From assembly GCF_000718305.1 (NCBI RefSeq), contig NZ_JOFQ01000007.1:124001-188000 (forward strand): a stretch of DNA of 64,000 nucleotides, written 5' to 3'. Origin of the DNA: Streptomyces niger (GTDB taxonomy: Bacteria > Actinomycetota > Actinomycetes > Streptomycetales > Streptomycetaceae). The notes beneath the pieces are model-generated. The model ran no database searches and was not told the origin of the DNA. It saw only the letters and a list, made by a program, of their open reading frames with translations. The position numbers and the translations under genes are program-made. The first letter of the stretch is position 1; every line of letters starts with the position of its first letter. Below, piece by piece: positions 8,608 through 16,844 of this stretch.

Positions 8608-9674
8608 CGAGCCCCGGGCGCACCGAACGACTCGTCCTGCCCGGAGTGCTCACCGCCGAGCAGGCCGCCCGTACCGTCGCCGGCATCCTCGCGGCCCAGC
8701 GCGCGGACGGCGCCATCCCGTGGTTCCGGGGCCACCACCTCGACCCCTGGGACCACACCGAGGCCGCGATGGCGCTGGACGCGGCCGGCGAGCACGAGCG
8801 CGCGGAAGCGGCGTACCTGTGGCTCGCCGAGCACCAGCTCCCCGACGGCTCCTGGTACGCCGCGTACGCCGACGGGGACGCGGAGCGGCCCACCGACCGG
8901 GGCCGGGAGACCAACTTCGTCGCGTACCTCGCCGTCGGCGTCTGGCACCACTACCTCTCCACCGGCGACGACACCTTCCTGGACCGGATGTGGCCCACCG
9001 TCTACGCCGCGATCGAGTTCGTGCTCGCGCTCCAGCAGCCGGGCGGCGAGATCGGCTGGAAGCGCGAGGACGACGGCACGCCCGTCGCCGACGCGCTGCT
9101 GACCGGCTCCTCCTCCGTCCACCAGGCGCTGCGCTGCGCCCTGGCGATGGCCGAGCAGCGCGGTGAACCGCAGCCGGACTGGGAGCTGGCGACCGGCCGG
9201 CTGGGCCACGCCATCCGGCACCACCCCGAGCGGTTCCTCGACAAGTCCCGCTACTCGATGGACTGGTACTACCCCGTGCTCGGCGGCGCGCTGCGCGGCC
9301 AGGCCGCCAAGGAGCGCATCGAGGCGCAGTGGGACGACTTCGTCGTGCCGGGGCTCGGCGTCCGCTGCGTGCTGCCCAACCCCTGGGTCACCGGCGGCGA
9401 GAGCGCGGAACTGGCCCTGGCCCTCTGGGCGATGGGCGAGTCCGACCGGGCCGTGGAGATCCTCCGCTCGATCCGGCACCTGCGCGCCGAGGACGGCATG
9501 TACTGGACCGGCTACGTCTTCGACGACGACGCCATCTGGCCGCGCGAGCTGACGACGTGGACGGCGGGCTCCCTGCTGCTGGCGGTCGCCGCGCTCGGCG
9601 GCGACGAGGCGACCACGGCCGTCTTCGGCGCCGAACGCCTCCCGACGGGGCTGGAACCGGACTGCTGCCGTTGA
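8604..9674 (+). CDS. Alpha/alpha-toroid (prenyltransferase/squalene-cyclase-like) protein
   Basis: A 356-residue protein starting at GTG in a GTGA overlap with the methyltransferase stop. It contains repeated helical units typical of (alpha/alpha)6 barrels, such as WLAEHQLPDGSWYAAY, FVLALQQPGGEIGW and YWTGYVFDDDAIWP. Such toroids occur in terpene cyclases, protein prenyltransferase subunits and glycoside hydrolases. The DxDD signature of squalene-hopene cyclases is absent, and at ~356 residues only one barrel is present, so true cyclase activity is unlikely. A glycosidase-like or binding role on the product of the upstream glycosyltransferase is a reasonable alternative. Function is unassigned. 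Confidence 0.75.
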   Translation: MTSPGRTERLVLPGVLTAEQAARTVAGILAAQRADGAIPWFRGHHLDPWDHTEAAMALDAAGEHERAEAAYLWLAEHQLPDGSWYAAYADGDAERPTDRGRETNFVAYLAVGVWHHYLSTGDDTFLDRMWPTVYAAIEFVLALQQPGGEIGWKREDDGTPVADALLTGSSSVHQALRCALAMAEQRGEPQPDWELATGRLGHAIRHHPERFLDKSRYSMDWYYPVLGGALRGQAAKERIEAQWDDFVVPGLGVRCVLPNPWVTGGESAELALALWAMGESDRAVEILRSIRHLRAEDGMYWTGYVFDDDAIWPRELTTWTAGSLLLAVAALGGDEATTAVFGAERLPTGLEPDCCR

Positions 9675-9678
9675 CCGT

Positions 9679-9702
9679 CCCGCCCCCGAATTCGGGGGCG
9701 GG
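9679..9702. terminator. Perfect palindrome after the KstR-linked operon
   Basis: A 24-bp perfect palindrome centred on GAATTC (arm CCCGCCCCCGAA) lies 5 nt after the toroid gene stop. Folded as a hairpin, it would end the glycosyltransferase operon before the leaderless gene at 9731. Confidence 0.6.
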
Positions 9703-9718
9703 CGCCAGGAAAGCGCAC

Positions 9719-9724
9719 TAGTGT
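9719..9724 (+). promoter_or_regulatory. -10 element for a leaderless transcript
   Basis: TAGTGT fits TANNNT and stands exactly 6 nt before ATG 9731, which has no ribosome-binding site. This is the usual geometry of actinobacterial leaderless mRNAs. No clear -35 is seen. Confidence 0.5.
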
Positions 9725-9730
9725 GCGGGT

Positions 9731-10522
9731 ATGACACGCCTTGGGCACGAGAGGTACTGCGAAGAGATTCTGGTGCAGACCGGACTGTTCCGGGAGGTAC
9801 TGCGGGGGGCGGACCTGAAGGCGACGGTTCCCACCTGCCCGGAATGGACGATCGGCGAGCTGACCCGGCACCTCGGCGGAGCGCTCCGCTGGATGGGGAC
9901 GACGGTACGCACCCGGGCACAGGACATGGTGCCCGACGAGGCCGTACCGGACTTCAAGGGGCCGGGGGACGAGGACCCGGCGGCGCTGGACGCCTGGTTC
10001 GGTGCGGGCGCGGCGGCGACCGCCGCCGCGCTGCGGGAGGCCGGCCCCGACGCCCGGGTGTGGACCTGGACCGACGCACGGGCCGCGGGGTTCTGGGCGC
10101 GGCGCGCCGTGCACGAGACCGTGATCCACCGGGCGGACGCGGCGATCGCGGCGGGGGCCGAGTACCGACTCGCTCCGGACGTCGCGGTGGACACGCTGGA
10201 GGAGTGGCTGGAGATCGGCACCGCGCCGCAGGCCCTGGAACTCCGGCCGGAGCTGAGGCGGTTGCTCGGCCCGGGCCGCACCCTCTGTCTGCACGCCACG
10301 GACATCGGGCAGGGCGGCTCCCGCTGGATCATCGACATGACCGGCGACCGGCTCACCTGGCGGCGGGCCGGCGCGGACGAGCGGGCCGCCGCCACGCTCA
10401 GCGGCCCGCTGACGGACGTCCTGCTGGTCTTCTACCGGCGCCTCCCGCCGGAGCACCCGACGGTCACCGTCCAGGGCGACCGCGACCTGTTCGACGAGTG
10501 GATCGGCCTGGTGTCCTGGTGA
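9731..10522 (+). CDS. Mycothiol-dependent maleylpyruvate-isomerase-family protein
   Basis: A 263-residue member of the actinobacterial MDMPI/DinB-like family. The N-terminal four-helix domain contains CPEWTIGELTRHLGGALRW and HETVIHRADA. The histidines H-x(n)-HETVIH are the likely divalent-metal ligands. A C-terminal MDMPI_C-like domain begins around CLHATDIGQG. Characterised relatives isomerise maleylpyruvate with mycothiol or add thiols to substrates; most family members are unassigned. It is transcribed alone and appears leaderless. Nothing in the neighbourhood fixes its substrate. Confidence 0.8.
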   Translation: MTRLGHERYCEEILVQTGLFREVLRGADLKATVPTCPEWTIGELTRHLGGALRWMGTTVRTRAQDMVPDEAVPDFKGPGDEDPAALDAWFGAGAAATAAALREAGPDARVWTWTDARAAGFWARRAVHETVIHRADAAIAAGAEYRLAPDVAVDTLEEWLEIGTAPQALELRPELRRLLGPGRTLCLHATDIGQGGSRWIIDMTGDRLTWRRAGADERAAATLSGPLTDVLLVFYRRLPPEHPTVTVQGDRDLFDEWIGLVSW

Positions 10523-10541
10523 CGGGCGACGGCCCGGCGCG

Positions 10542-11552
10542 CTAGGAGTTGAGCTCGGCGAGTACGCGCAGGGTGTGCGGGTCGGGCGCGGTGACCAGCA
10601 GGTCGGTGACCGGCCCGGCGCGCCACGCCGCCAGCCGCTCGGCGATGCGGGCGCGCGGCCCGACGAGGGAGATCTCGTCGGCGAAGGCGTCGGGGACGGC
10701 CAGGACGGCGTCCTCCCGCCGCCCCTGCCGGAAGAGGTCCTGGATCCGCCGGGCCTCCTCCGCGTACCCCATGCGGGCCATCAGGTCCGCGTGGAAGTTC
10801 TTGGTGGCGTGGCCCATCCCGCCGATGTAGAAGCCCAGCATCGCCTTGACCGGCCACAGCCCCTCGGCGACGTCGTCGCAGACCGCGGCGCGGGCCATGG
10901 GCGCGATGCGGAAGCCGGCCGGCGTCCCGTCGAGCGAGGCCCGGTAGACGTCGGTGCGCTCCGGTGACCAGTACAGCGGCAGCCAGCCGTCCGCGATACG
11001 GGCGGTCTGGGCGATGTTCTTCGGCCCCTCGGCGGCGAGGAGGACGGGCAGGTCGGCGCGGAGCGGATGGGTGATCGGCTTGAGCGGCTTGCCGAGGCCG
11101 GTGCCGTCCGGGCCGCGGTACGGATGGGTGTGGAAGCGGCCGTCCAGCGTCACCGGCCCCTCGCGGCGCAGCACTTGGCGTACCACGTCGACGTACTCGC
11201 GGGTCGCGGTCAGCGGGCTCTTGGGGAACGGCCTGCCGTACCACCCCTCGACGACCTGCGGGCCCGACAGCCCCAGCCCCAACAACACCCGGCCGCCGCT
11301 CAGATGGTCCAGGGTGAGCGCGTGCATCGCGGTGGCGGTGGGGGTGCGCGCCGCCATCTGCGCGATGCCGGTGCCCAGCTTGATCCGGGAGGTGTGGGCG
11401 GCGATCCAGGTGAGCGCGGTGAACGCGTCCGAGCCCCAGGACTCGGCCGTCCACACCGAGTCGTAGCCCAGCGCCTCGGCGGTGCGGGCCAGTTCGAGGT
11501 GGCGTGGGTCGGGGCCGCGGCCCCAGTAGCCGAGCGCGAGTCCGAGCCGCAT
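10542..11552 (-). CDS. LLM-class F420-dependent oxidoreductase
   Basis: A 336-residue TIM-barrel protein of the luciferase-like monooxygenase family, in the F420 branch. It begins MRLGLALGYWGRGPDP and contains GYDSVWTAESWGSDAF, the cofactor-loop region IKLGTGIAQMAARTPTATAM and GGRVLLGLGLSGPQVVEGW. ATG 11552 is chosen over upstream starts because GGAAGGA precedes it and the family N-terminus begins there. Homologues occur in the KstR regulons of sterol-degrading actinobacteria, and this gene lies inside the KstR-linked block. Its own promoter, however, carries the CTGACG-N3-CGTCAG palindrome and no KstR box. Confidence 0.85.
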   Translation of the reverse strand: MRLGLALGYWGRGPDPRHLELARTAEALGYDSVWTAESWGSDAFTALTWIAAHTSRIKLGTGIAQMAARTPTATAMHALTLDHLSGGRVLLGLGLSGPQVVEGWYGRPFPKSPLTATREYVDVVRQVLRREGPVTLDGRFHTHPYRGPDGTGLGKPLKPITHPLRADLPVLLAAEGPKNIAQTARIADGWLPLYWSPERTDVYRASLDGTPAGFRIAPMARAAVCDDVAEGLWPVKAMLGFYIGGMGHATKNFHADLMARMGYAEEARRIQDLFRQGRREDAVLAVPDAFADEISLVGPRARIAERLAAWRAGPVTDLLVTAPDPHTLRVLAELNS

Positions 11553-11563
11553 GCCGATCCTTC

Positions 11564-11578
11564 CTGACGTACCGTCAG
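11564..11578. promoter_or_regulatory. Palindrome CTGACG-N3-CGTCAG, copy 1
   Basis: Perfect 6+3+6 palindrome CTGACGTACCGTCAG between the promoter and the start codon of the F420-type oxidoreductase. It is placed just downstream of the inferred transcription start, which is a repressor position. Two related copies occur at 14594 and 25280. Confidence 0.65.
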
Positions 11579-11592
11579 AGCCGGGTGCGGCG

Positions 11593-11621
11593 ACTGTACG
11601 AGGCGGGTGCGGACATGGCAA
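11593..11621 (-). promoter_or_regulatory. Sigma-70-type promoter for the F420-type oxidoreductase
   Basis: On the minus strand, TTGCCA (11621-11616), a 17-nt spacer and TACAGT (11598-11593) form a good HrdB-type promoter. The CTGACG palindrome lies about 15 nt after the -10, over the expected start of transcription. Confidence 0.6.
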
Positions 11622-11653
11622 CGGCCCCGCACCCACTCGTGGGTGCGGGGCCG
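11622..11653. terminator. 15-bp stem terminator hairpin
   Basis: CGGCCCCGCACCCAC (11622-11636) is followed after 2 nt by its exact complement (11639-11653). The hairpin sits 24 nt after the stop of the minus-strand DUF5336-like gene, so it would end that transcript just before the next minus-strand promoter. Confidence 0.75.
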
Positions 11654-11676
11654 CGTGCCGCCGTCGGCGCGCGGAC

Positions 11677-12528
11677 TCAGCCGCGCTGGATGCCGGTCGT
11701 GTCCTGCAGGACGCCGCGGCGGCCGTCCTGGGTCTGCGCGATCAGCGCCTGACCGCGCTGCTCGACCGCGAGGTACCAGGTGCCGGGCGCCAGTTCGGCG
11801 ATCGGCGTCGGGCTGCCGTCCTCGCCGTACAGCGGGCGGGCGACCGGGACCGCGAACCAGAACGGGGCGAACTCGGCCGCCGGCGCGCCGGCCTGCTGGT
11901 CGGTCGCGGCGGGCGCGGGCTGCGCCGCCTGGCCGCCCTGCGTGTGCTGCGGCTGGCCGCCGTACGAGGGCTGGCCGCCCTGCTGCGGGCCGCCCGGGTA
12001 GCCGTAGCCCTGGCCCGGCGCCTGCTGCGCACCCGGGTAGCCGTACCCGGCGTTGACGCCGGTGTTGTACGGCGACGGCGAGGCGGCGGGGGCGGTGATG
12101 AGCTTGGCCTGCAGCGCGGGGACGAGCGGCGTGGCGAGGGCCGCGCCGGCGAGGATCAGCGTGGCGATGAGGCCGATGATGATGCCGGGGCCCGCGCTGC
12201 CGACGCTGATGATGGTCCAGAACGCCGTCCAGGCCGCGAAGAGGGTGAGCGCGACACCGAACTGGCCCAGGTCCAGGCCGGCGATCTTGCGCGGCTGCGG
12301 CAGTGCGCGGCTCACGATGATGAGCACGGCGGCGATGACACCGGCCAGGTAGATGCTCATGACGACGGAGAGCGTGTCCCAGGCGTTCACGGTGTCGGCC
12401 TCGGCGCAGTATTTGGCCAGCTCACCCGAGCAGTTGGCGCCGGTGAAATCGAGGAACGAGGCGATGAACAGCAACACCGCTGCTCCGATCACCACGCCGT
12501 CGCCTCGTGTGAGGGATCGGATGTTCAC
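11677..12528 (-). CDS. Four-TM membrane protein with Gly/Pro/Tyr-rich region (DUF5336-like)
   Basis: A 283-residue membrane protein. Hydrophobic segments lie near residues 13-27, 57-73, 87-105 and 110-130. A Gly/Pro/Tyr/Gln-rich stretch with GYGYPG repeats follows, then a C-terminal ~80-residue soluble part (WYLAVEQRGQALIAQTQDG). The start is GTG with AAGGA upstream. The layout matches actinobacterial proteins annotated DUF5336, of unknown role. Monocistronic with its own hairpin terminator. Cell-envelope location is the only safe inference. Confidence 0.75.
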   Translation of the reverse strand: MNIRSLTRGDGVVIGAAVLLFIASFLDFTGANCSGELAKYCAEADTVNAWDTLSVVMSIYLAGVIAAVLIIVSRALPQPRKIAGLDLGQFGVALTLFAAWTAFWTIISVGSAGPGIIIGLIATLILAGAALATPLVPALQAKLITAPAASPSPYNTGVNAGYGYPGAQQAPGQGYGYPGGPQQGGQPSYGGQPQHTQGGQAAQPAPAATDQQAGAPAAEFAPFWFAVPVARPLYGEDGSPTPIAELAPGTWYLAVEQRGQALIAQTQDGRRGVLQDTTGIQRG

Positions 12529-12721
12529 GTAAGGAGTCCTTTGCCGTTTTTCGTCGTAGGTCGTGCTGTCGCCGATTGCGCACGGTGCGAGGCGCGGGGG
12601 TGGCCCCTATCGTAAGGGGGAACTTACCGCCCCATCCGCTGGGTCGTCTCGTCCCCTTATGAACGCGGTCCGGGCCGCCGGACGGGCCGGTCAGGCGCGT
12701 GCTGCCGACGCGGGCCGGCCG

Positions 12722-13657
12722 TCAGCGGCGCAGGAAGCCCGTGAGGCCCTCGGCGATGCCGGCGGCCGCCTTCTGGCGCCACGCGGGGTCGGTGAGGTGC
12801 GCCGCGTCCTGCGCGTCGCGCATGTTGCCGCACTCCAGGAACACCTTCGGCACCCGGGAGAGGTTGAGCCCGCCGAGGTCGGTACGGGTGTCCAGGCCCT
12901 TGCCGTCGTTGATGTAGTTGGCCGGCGCGCTGCCGGTCGCCGCGACGAAGCGGCCCACGATGTGGTCGGCGAGGTCGCGCGACGGACCGGTGATCTTCCG
13001 GGTGTCCGCGCCGCCGGCGTGCACCACGCCCGGACGGATCACGTGGAAACCGCGGTTCCCCGCGCCGGCGCCGTCCGCGTGGATCGAGATCGCGGCGTCC
13101 GCGTGCGCCGTGTTGCCGATCTCGGCGCGCTCGTCCACGCACGGCCCGTACGGCTTGTCACCGTCCTGGGTGAAGACGACCCGCACGCCTTCCTTCCGCA
13201 GCAGCGTGCGGGCGCGGCGCGCCACGTCGAGGGTGAAGTCGGCCTCCGCGTACCCGGCATCGGTGGACGTGCCGGTCGTGTCGCACTCCTTGCGGGCGTT
13301 ACCGACGTCGACCTGGCGCGCGATTTCCGCGGTGTGGTCGCGGTTGGTGGGGTTGTGGCCGGGGTCGATCACCACGACCTTGCCCTTGAGCGGGCCGCCG
13401 CCGGCCGCCGTGCCGCGCTCCCGGCTCCCGTCCTTGCTCGCCGTGTCGTCGTCCGGCCCCGCCTTCGGGGTGTGCTGCCCGGCAGCGGCGGGCCGGTCCG
13501 GGCCCGACCCGCCCTCGGACGCCGTACCGCCACCGAGGGCGCCGCAGCCGGCGCAGCCGAGAGCGGCCAGCACGGCGAGCACGGCCGGTGCGGTCGGCGC
13601 GGGGCGGAACGTACGGGCACGGCGGCGGGACGCGGGGGGAGTACTGCCGTTCGACAC
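12722..13657 (-). CDS. N-acetylmuramoyl-L-alanine amidase, lipoprotein
   Basis: A 311-residue zinc amidase of the Amidase_3 family, which cleaves the MurNAc-L-Ala bond of peptidoglycan. The N-terminus is Arg-rich, then hydrophobic, ending in a lipobox-like ALGC near residue 35, followed by a Ser/Gly/Asp-rich linker. Zinc ligands are visible as H in VIDPGHNP, E in YAEADF and H in SIHADG; the catalytic glutamate is in FLECGNM. It is probably anchored to the outer face of the membrane. The GTG start has no ribosome site, but a TACGAT -10 stands 6 nt upstream, indicating a leaderless mRNA. Confidence 0.87.
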   Translation of the reverse strand: MSNGSTPPASRRRARTFRPAPTAPAVLAVLAALGCAGCGALGGGTASEGGSGPDRPAAAGQHTPKAGPDDDTASKDGSRERGTAAGGGPLKGKVVVIDPGHNPTNRDHTAEIARQVDVGNARKECDTTGTSTDAGYAEADFTLDVARRARTLLRKEGVRVVFTQDGDKPYGPCVDERAEIGNTAHADAAISIHADGAGAGNRGFHVIRPGVVHAGGADTRKITGPSRDLADHIVGRFVAATGSAPANYINDGKGLDTRTDLGGLNLSRVPKVFLECGNMRDAQDAAHLTDPAWRQKAAAGIAEGLTGFLRR

Positions 13658-13663
13658 GACGCG

Positions 13664-13669
13664 ATCGTA
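13664..13669 (-). promoter_or_regulatory. -10 element for the leaderless amidase transcript
   Basis: Read on the minus strand, TACGAT lies 6 nt before the GTG start of the amidase, with no ribosome-binding site between. Same geometry as at 9719, 30776 and 35482. Confidence 0.5.
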
Positions 13670-13766
13670 ACGTCCGACGGCCGGAAGCCGACGTTCCCGC
13701 CCGTGGCGCGTCCGGCACCGGGCCCGATCGGGCCCCGCCCGCCTCCCCTCGTCGGTCGGTCGTCCC

Positions 13767-14417
13767 TCAGATGCCCTCGCCCGTCCGCCGCAGGACGCGC
13801 AGCGACCCGTGCGCCGAGACCTCCGTGAACGCGCCGGACTCCAGCGCGCGCAGGTAGATGCGGTACGGGGCCTGGCCCGTCCACTCGTCGACCGGGTCGG
13901 GGAACACGTCGTGGATCACCAGCAGGCCGCCCGGCGCCACGTGCGGCGCCCAGCCCTCGTAGTCCGCCGTGGCGTGCTCGTCGGTGTGGCCGCCGTCGAT
14001 GAAGACCAGGCCGGCCGGGGCCCGCCACAGCGCCGCGGCCTGCGGGGAGCGCCCGACGAGCGCGAGGACGTGGTCCTCCAGCCCGGCCGCGTGCAGCGTG
14101 CGGCGGAAGGCGGGCAGGGTGTCCATCCGCCCGACCTCGGCGTCGACGACCTCCGGGTCGTGGTAGTCCCAGCCGGGCTGCTGCTCCTCGCTGCCGCGGT
14201 GGTGGTCCACGGTGACGGCCGGCACCCCGGCCGCCCGCGCCGCGTCGGCCAGCAGCAGCGTGGAGCGCCCGCAGTACGTGCCGATCTCGATCAGCGGCAG
14301 CCCGAGCGCGCCCGCGTCGGCGGCCGCCGCGTAGAGCGCCAGCCCCTCGTCGACGGGCATGAACCCCTTGGCCGCCTCGAACGCGGCGAGCGTCTCCGGC
14401 GGGGGAGCGGCGGTCAT
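13767..14417 (-). CDS. Class I SAM-dependent methyltransferase (Methyltransf_24 type)
   Basis: A 216-residue methyltransferase starting at ATG 14417, where AGGAGGT lies 6 nt upstream. Motif I appears as LIEIGTYCGRSTLLLADAA, the adenine-binding acidic region as AVTVDHHRGSEEQQ, and a metal- or substrate-site motif as LVFIDGGHTDEHATADYEGW. This GTYCGRST/DGGHT pattern belongs to the family of O-methyltransferases and cephalosporin-hydroxylase-like proteins. Monocistronic and divergent from the acyl-CoA dehydrogenase operon. No substrate can be named. Confidence 0.8.
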   Translation of the reverse strand: MTAAPPPETLAAFEAAKGFMPVDEGLALYAAAADAGALGLPLIEIGTYCGRSTLLLADAARAAGVPAVTVDHHRGSEEQQPGWDYHDPEVVDAEVGRMDTLPAFRRTLHAAGLEDHVLALVGRSPQAAALWRAPAGLVFIDGGHTDEHATADYEGWAPHVAPGGLLVIHDVFPDPVDEWTGQAPYRIYLRALESGAFTEVSAHGSLRVLRRTGEGI

Positions 14418-14593
14418 CGGATACCTCCTGGTGGCGGGCGCCGGAGACCCGTTACCGGCGCGTACATCCCGCTCATCGTGGCGCACCCCGCCCGCCTCGG
14501 CGCGCGCGGGGGTCCACCGACGCCCGCGTGTCCGGTGCGGGACCGGTGCCGGGCGCCAGGCCATCGGCCCGGCGGCGCCCGCCCCCGATAGAA

Positions 14594-14608
14594 TTGACTA
14601 ACCGTCAG
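14594..14608. promoter_or_regulatory. Degenerate palindrome related to CTGACG-N3-CGTCAG
   Basis: TTGACTAACCGTCAG keeps the right half-site and 4 of 6 bases of the left half-site seen at 11564 and 25280. It lies 20 nt before KstR box 2, the same order as at 25280/25339. Confidence 0.4.
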
Positions 14609-14627
14609 TTCTGGTCTTCCGCCCGAC

Positions 14628-14641
14628 TGAAACCTGTTCTA
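14628..14641 (+). promoter_or_regulatory. KstR box 2
   Basis: TGAAACCTGTTCTA fits TnnAACnnGTTnnA at every defined position. It ends 2 nt before the GTG start of the fused acyl-CoA dehydrogenase, so a bound repressor would cover the start of transcription. Confidence 0.75.
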
Positions 14642-14643
14642 CC

Positions 14644-16833
14644 GTGCCCGGCACGGGCATCGGAATCACGCGGGACCACCACGAGTTGGCCGCTGCGGTG
14701 CGCGGGTGGGCGACCCGCGCCGTGCCGCCCGAGGACCGGCGGAAGCTGCTCGACGCGGCGCCGGCACGGGCCGGCCGGCCCGCCTGGTGGCAGGAGGCTG
14801 CCGCACAGGGACTGCTCGGCCCGCAGCTCCCGGCCGAGTACGGCGGCGGCGACGGGGAGCTGCTGGATCTCGCGGTCGTCCTGGAGGAGACCGGCCGGGC
14901 CGCGCTCCCCGGGCCGTACCTGCCGAGCGTGCTCGCCGCCGAACTGCTGCGGCGCGGCGCCCGCAGCGAAGCGGTACGCACCCTCGTACGGGAACTCGCG
15001 GCGGGGGAGCGCGTCGGAGCCGTGGCGTTGGCGCCCGACGGGCTGACCGCGACCGCGTCCGGAGGCGGGTACGTCCTGGACGGCACGGCCCCGCCGGTCC
15101 TCGGCGGCGGGGAAGCGGACGTGCTCGTGCTGGGGGCCGCCGCGGAGACCGGGCCGGTCTGGCTGGCCGTCGACGCCGGGGCGCTGGACATCCGGGTACC
15201 GGCCGGGGCCGACCCCACCCGACCGGCCGCCGAGGTCACCGCCGCCGGGACCCGCGTCCCCGCCGACCGCGTGCTCGCGCTCGACCCCGGACTCGTACCG
15301 GACCTGGCCGGGACCCTCTTCGCCGCCGAGGCGTGCGGCACCGCCGCCTGGGCGCTGCACACCGCCACCGCACACGCCACGGTCCGCGAGCAGTTCGGGC
15401 GGCCCATCGGACAGTTCCAGGCGGTCAAGCACCTGTGCGCCGAGATGCTCGTACGGCTCGAACAGGCGCGGGCGCTCGCCTGGGACGCCGCGCGGGCCAT
15501 GGACGAACCCGCCGAGGTACGCGGCCTGGTGGCCGCGCTGGCCACGGCGACCGCCCTGGAGACCGCTTTCACCTGCGCCAAGGACTGCATCCAGATACTC
15601 GGCGGCACCGGCTTCACCTGGGAACACGACGCGCACCTGTACCTGCGCCGGGCGATCGTGGCCCGGCAGCTGCTGGGCGGCCCGGCCGGGCACCGGCAGC
15701 GCGCGGCCCGGTACGGCGCCGCGGGCGCCCGGCGCGAGCTGCGCATGGAGCTGCCGGCCGCGGCGGACGCCTACCGCGCCGCGGCCCGGGAGGCGATCCG
15801 GCAGGCCGTGGGGCTCGACCCGGCCGCCGCGCGCAGGAAGCTGGCGCCCACCGGATACGCGGCGCCGCACCTCCCCGAGCCGTACGGCCTCGGCGCCGGC
15901 CCGCTGCACCAGCTCGCCGTGCAGGAGGAACTGCGGGCCGCCGGGGTGAAGGTGAGCGAGCTGGGGATCGCCACGTGGGTGGTGCCGTCGCTGATCAGCT
16001 ACGGCACGCCCGCGCAGCGCGACCGTCACCTGCCGCCCACCCTCCGCGGCGAACAGCTGTGGTGCCAGCTGTTCTCCGAGCCGGAGGCCGGATCCGACCT
16101 GGCCTCCCTGCGGACCCGCGCCGAGCGGACGGCGGACGGCGGCTGGCGGGTCAACGGGCAGAAGGTGTGGACGTCGGCGGCGCAGTGGGCGCGGTACGGC
16201 ATCCTGCTCGCCCGTACCGACCCGGAAGCGCCCAAGCACAAGGGGCTCAGCTACTTCCTCGTCGACATGCGGACACCGGGCATCGAGGTCCGGCCGCTGA
16301 CGGAGATCACCGGGGACGCGCTCTTCAACGAGGTGTACTTCGACGACGTGCTGCTGCCGGCCGACGCGGTGGTGGGGGAGCCCGGGGACGGCTGGCGGGT
16401 CGCCCGGCACACCCTCGGCAACGAACGCGTGCACATGGCCGACCAGATGACCTTCGACACCGGCCTCGAAGCGCTGATCACACGGGCGGGCACGGCCGAG
16501 GCCGACGGTGCCCTGTGCGCCCGCGTCGGCGAGCTGGCGGCCGAGGCGCACGCGCTCGGCTGCATCGGACTGCGCACCACCCTCCAGCAGGTCGACGGCT
16601 TGGAACCGGGTGCCGGGGCCAGCGTCCGCAAGCTCGTCCAGACCCGCCACCAGCAGGCCGTCGCCGAGCTCGCACTCGAACTGCTCGGCCCGGCGGGCGC
16701 CGTGCGCGAGGGCGCGGGGGAGCGGGCGCTGCACGGCTTCCTGATGTCCCGCTGCCTGACCATCGCGGGCGGCACCACACAGGTGCAGCTCAACGTCGTC
16801 GCGGAACGGCTGCTCGGGCTGCCCCGCGACTGA
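14644..16833 (+). CDS. Fused two-domain acyl-CoA dehydrogenase (FadE34-like)
   Basis: A 729-residue protein with two acyl-CoA dehydrogenase units in tandem. The first (~1-345) contains [15 protein letters not shown] and [19 protein letters not shown]. The second (~375-729) contains [28 protein letters not shown] and [19 protein letters not shown]. Ordinary family members are near 390 residues. The fused architecture and KstR control recall mycobacterial FadE34, an FAD enzyme of sterol side-chain beta-oxidation. The GTG is the only start that keeps the conserved N-terminal helix, yet it lies 2 nt after the operator and lacks a ribosome site. An SCP-x thiolase follows after 11 nt. Confidence 0.87.
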   Translation: MPGTGIGITRDHHELAAAVRGWATRAVPPEDRRKLLDAAPARAGRPAWWQEAAAQGLLGPQLPAEYGGGDGELLDLAVVLEETGRAALPGPYLPSVLAAELLRRGARSEAVRTLVRELAAGERVGAVALAPDGLTATASGGGYVLDGTAPPVLGGGEADVLVLGAAAETGPVWLAVDAGALDIRVPAGADPTRPAAEVTAAGTRVPADRVLALDPGLVPDLAGTLFAAEACGTAAWALHTATAHATVREQFGRPIGQFQAVKHLCAEMLVRLEQARALAWDAARAMDEPAEVRGLVAALATATALETAFTCAKDCIQILGGTGFTWEHDAHLYLRRAIVARQLLGGPAGHRQRAARYGAAGARRELRMELPAAADAYRAAAREAIRQAVGLDPAAARRKLAPTGYAAPHLPEPYGLGAGPLHQLAVQEELRAAGVKVSELGIATWVVPSLISYGTPAQRDRHLPPTLRGEQLWCQLFSEPEAGSDLASLRTRAERTADGGWRVNGQKVWTSAAQWARYGILLARTDPEAPKHKGLSYFLVDMRTPGIEVRPLTEITGDALFNEVYFDDVLLPADAVVGEPGDGWRVARHTLGNERVHMADQMTFDTGLEALITRAGTAEADGALCARVGELAAEAHALGCIGLRTTLQQVDGLEPGAGASVRKLVQTRHQQAVAELALELLGPAGAVREGAGERALHGFLMSRCLTIAGGTTQVQLNVVAERLLGLPRD

Positions 16834-16844
16834 AGGGACCCCCC

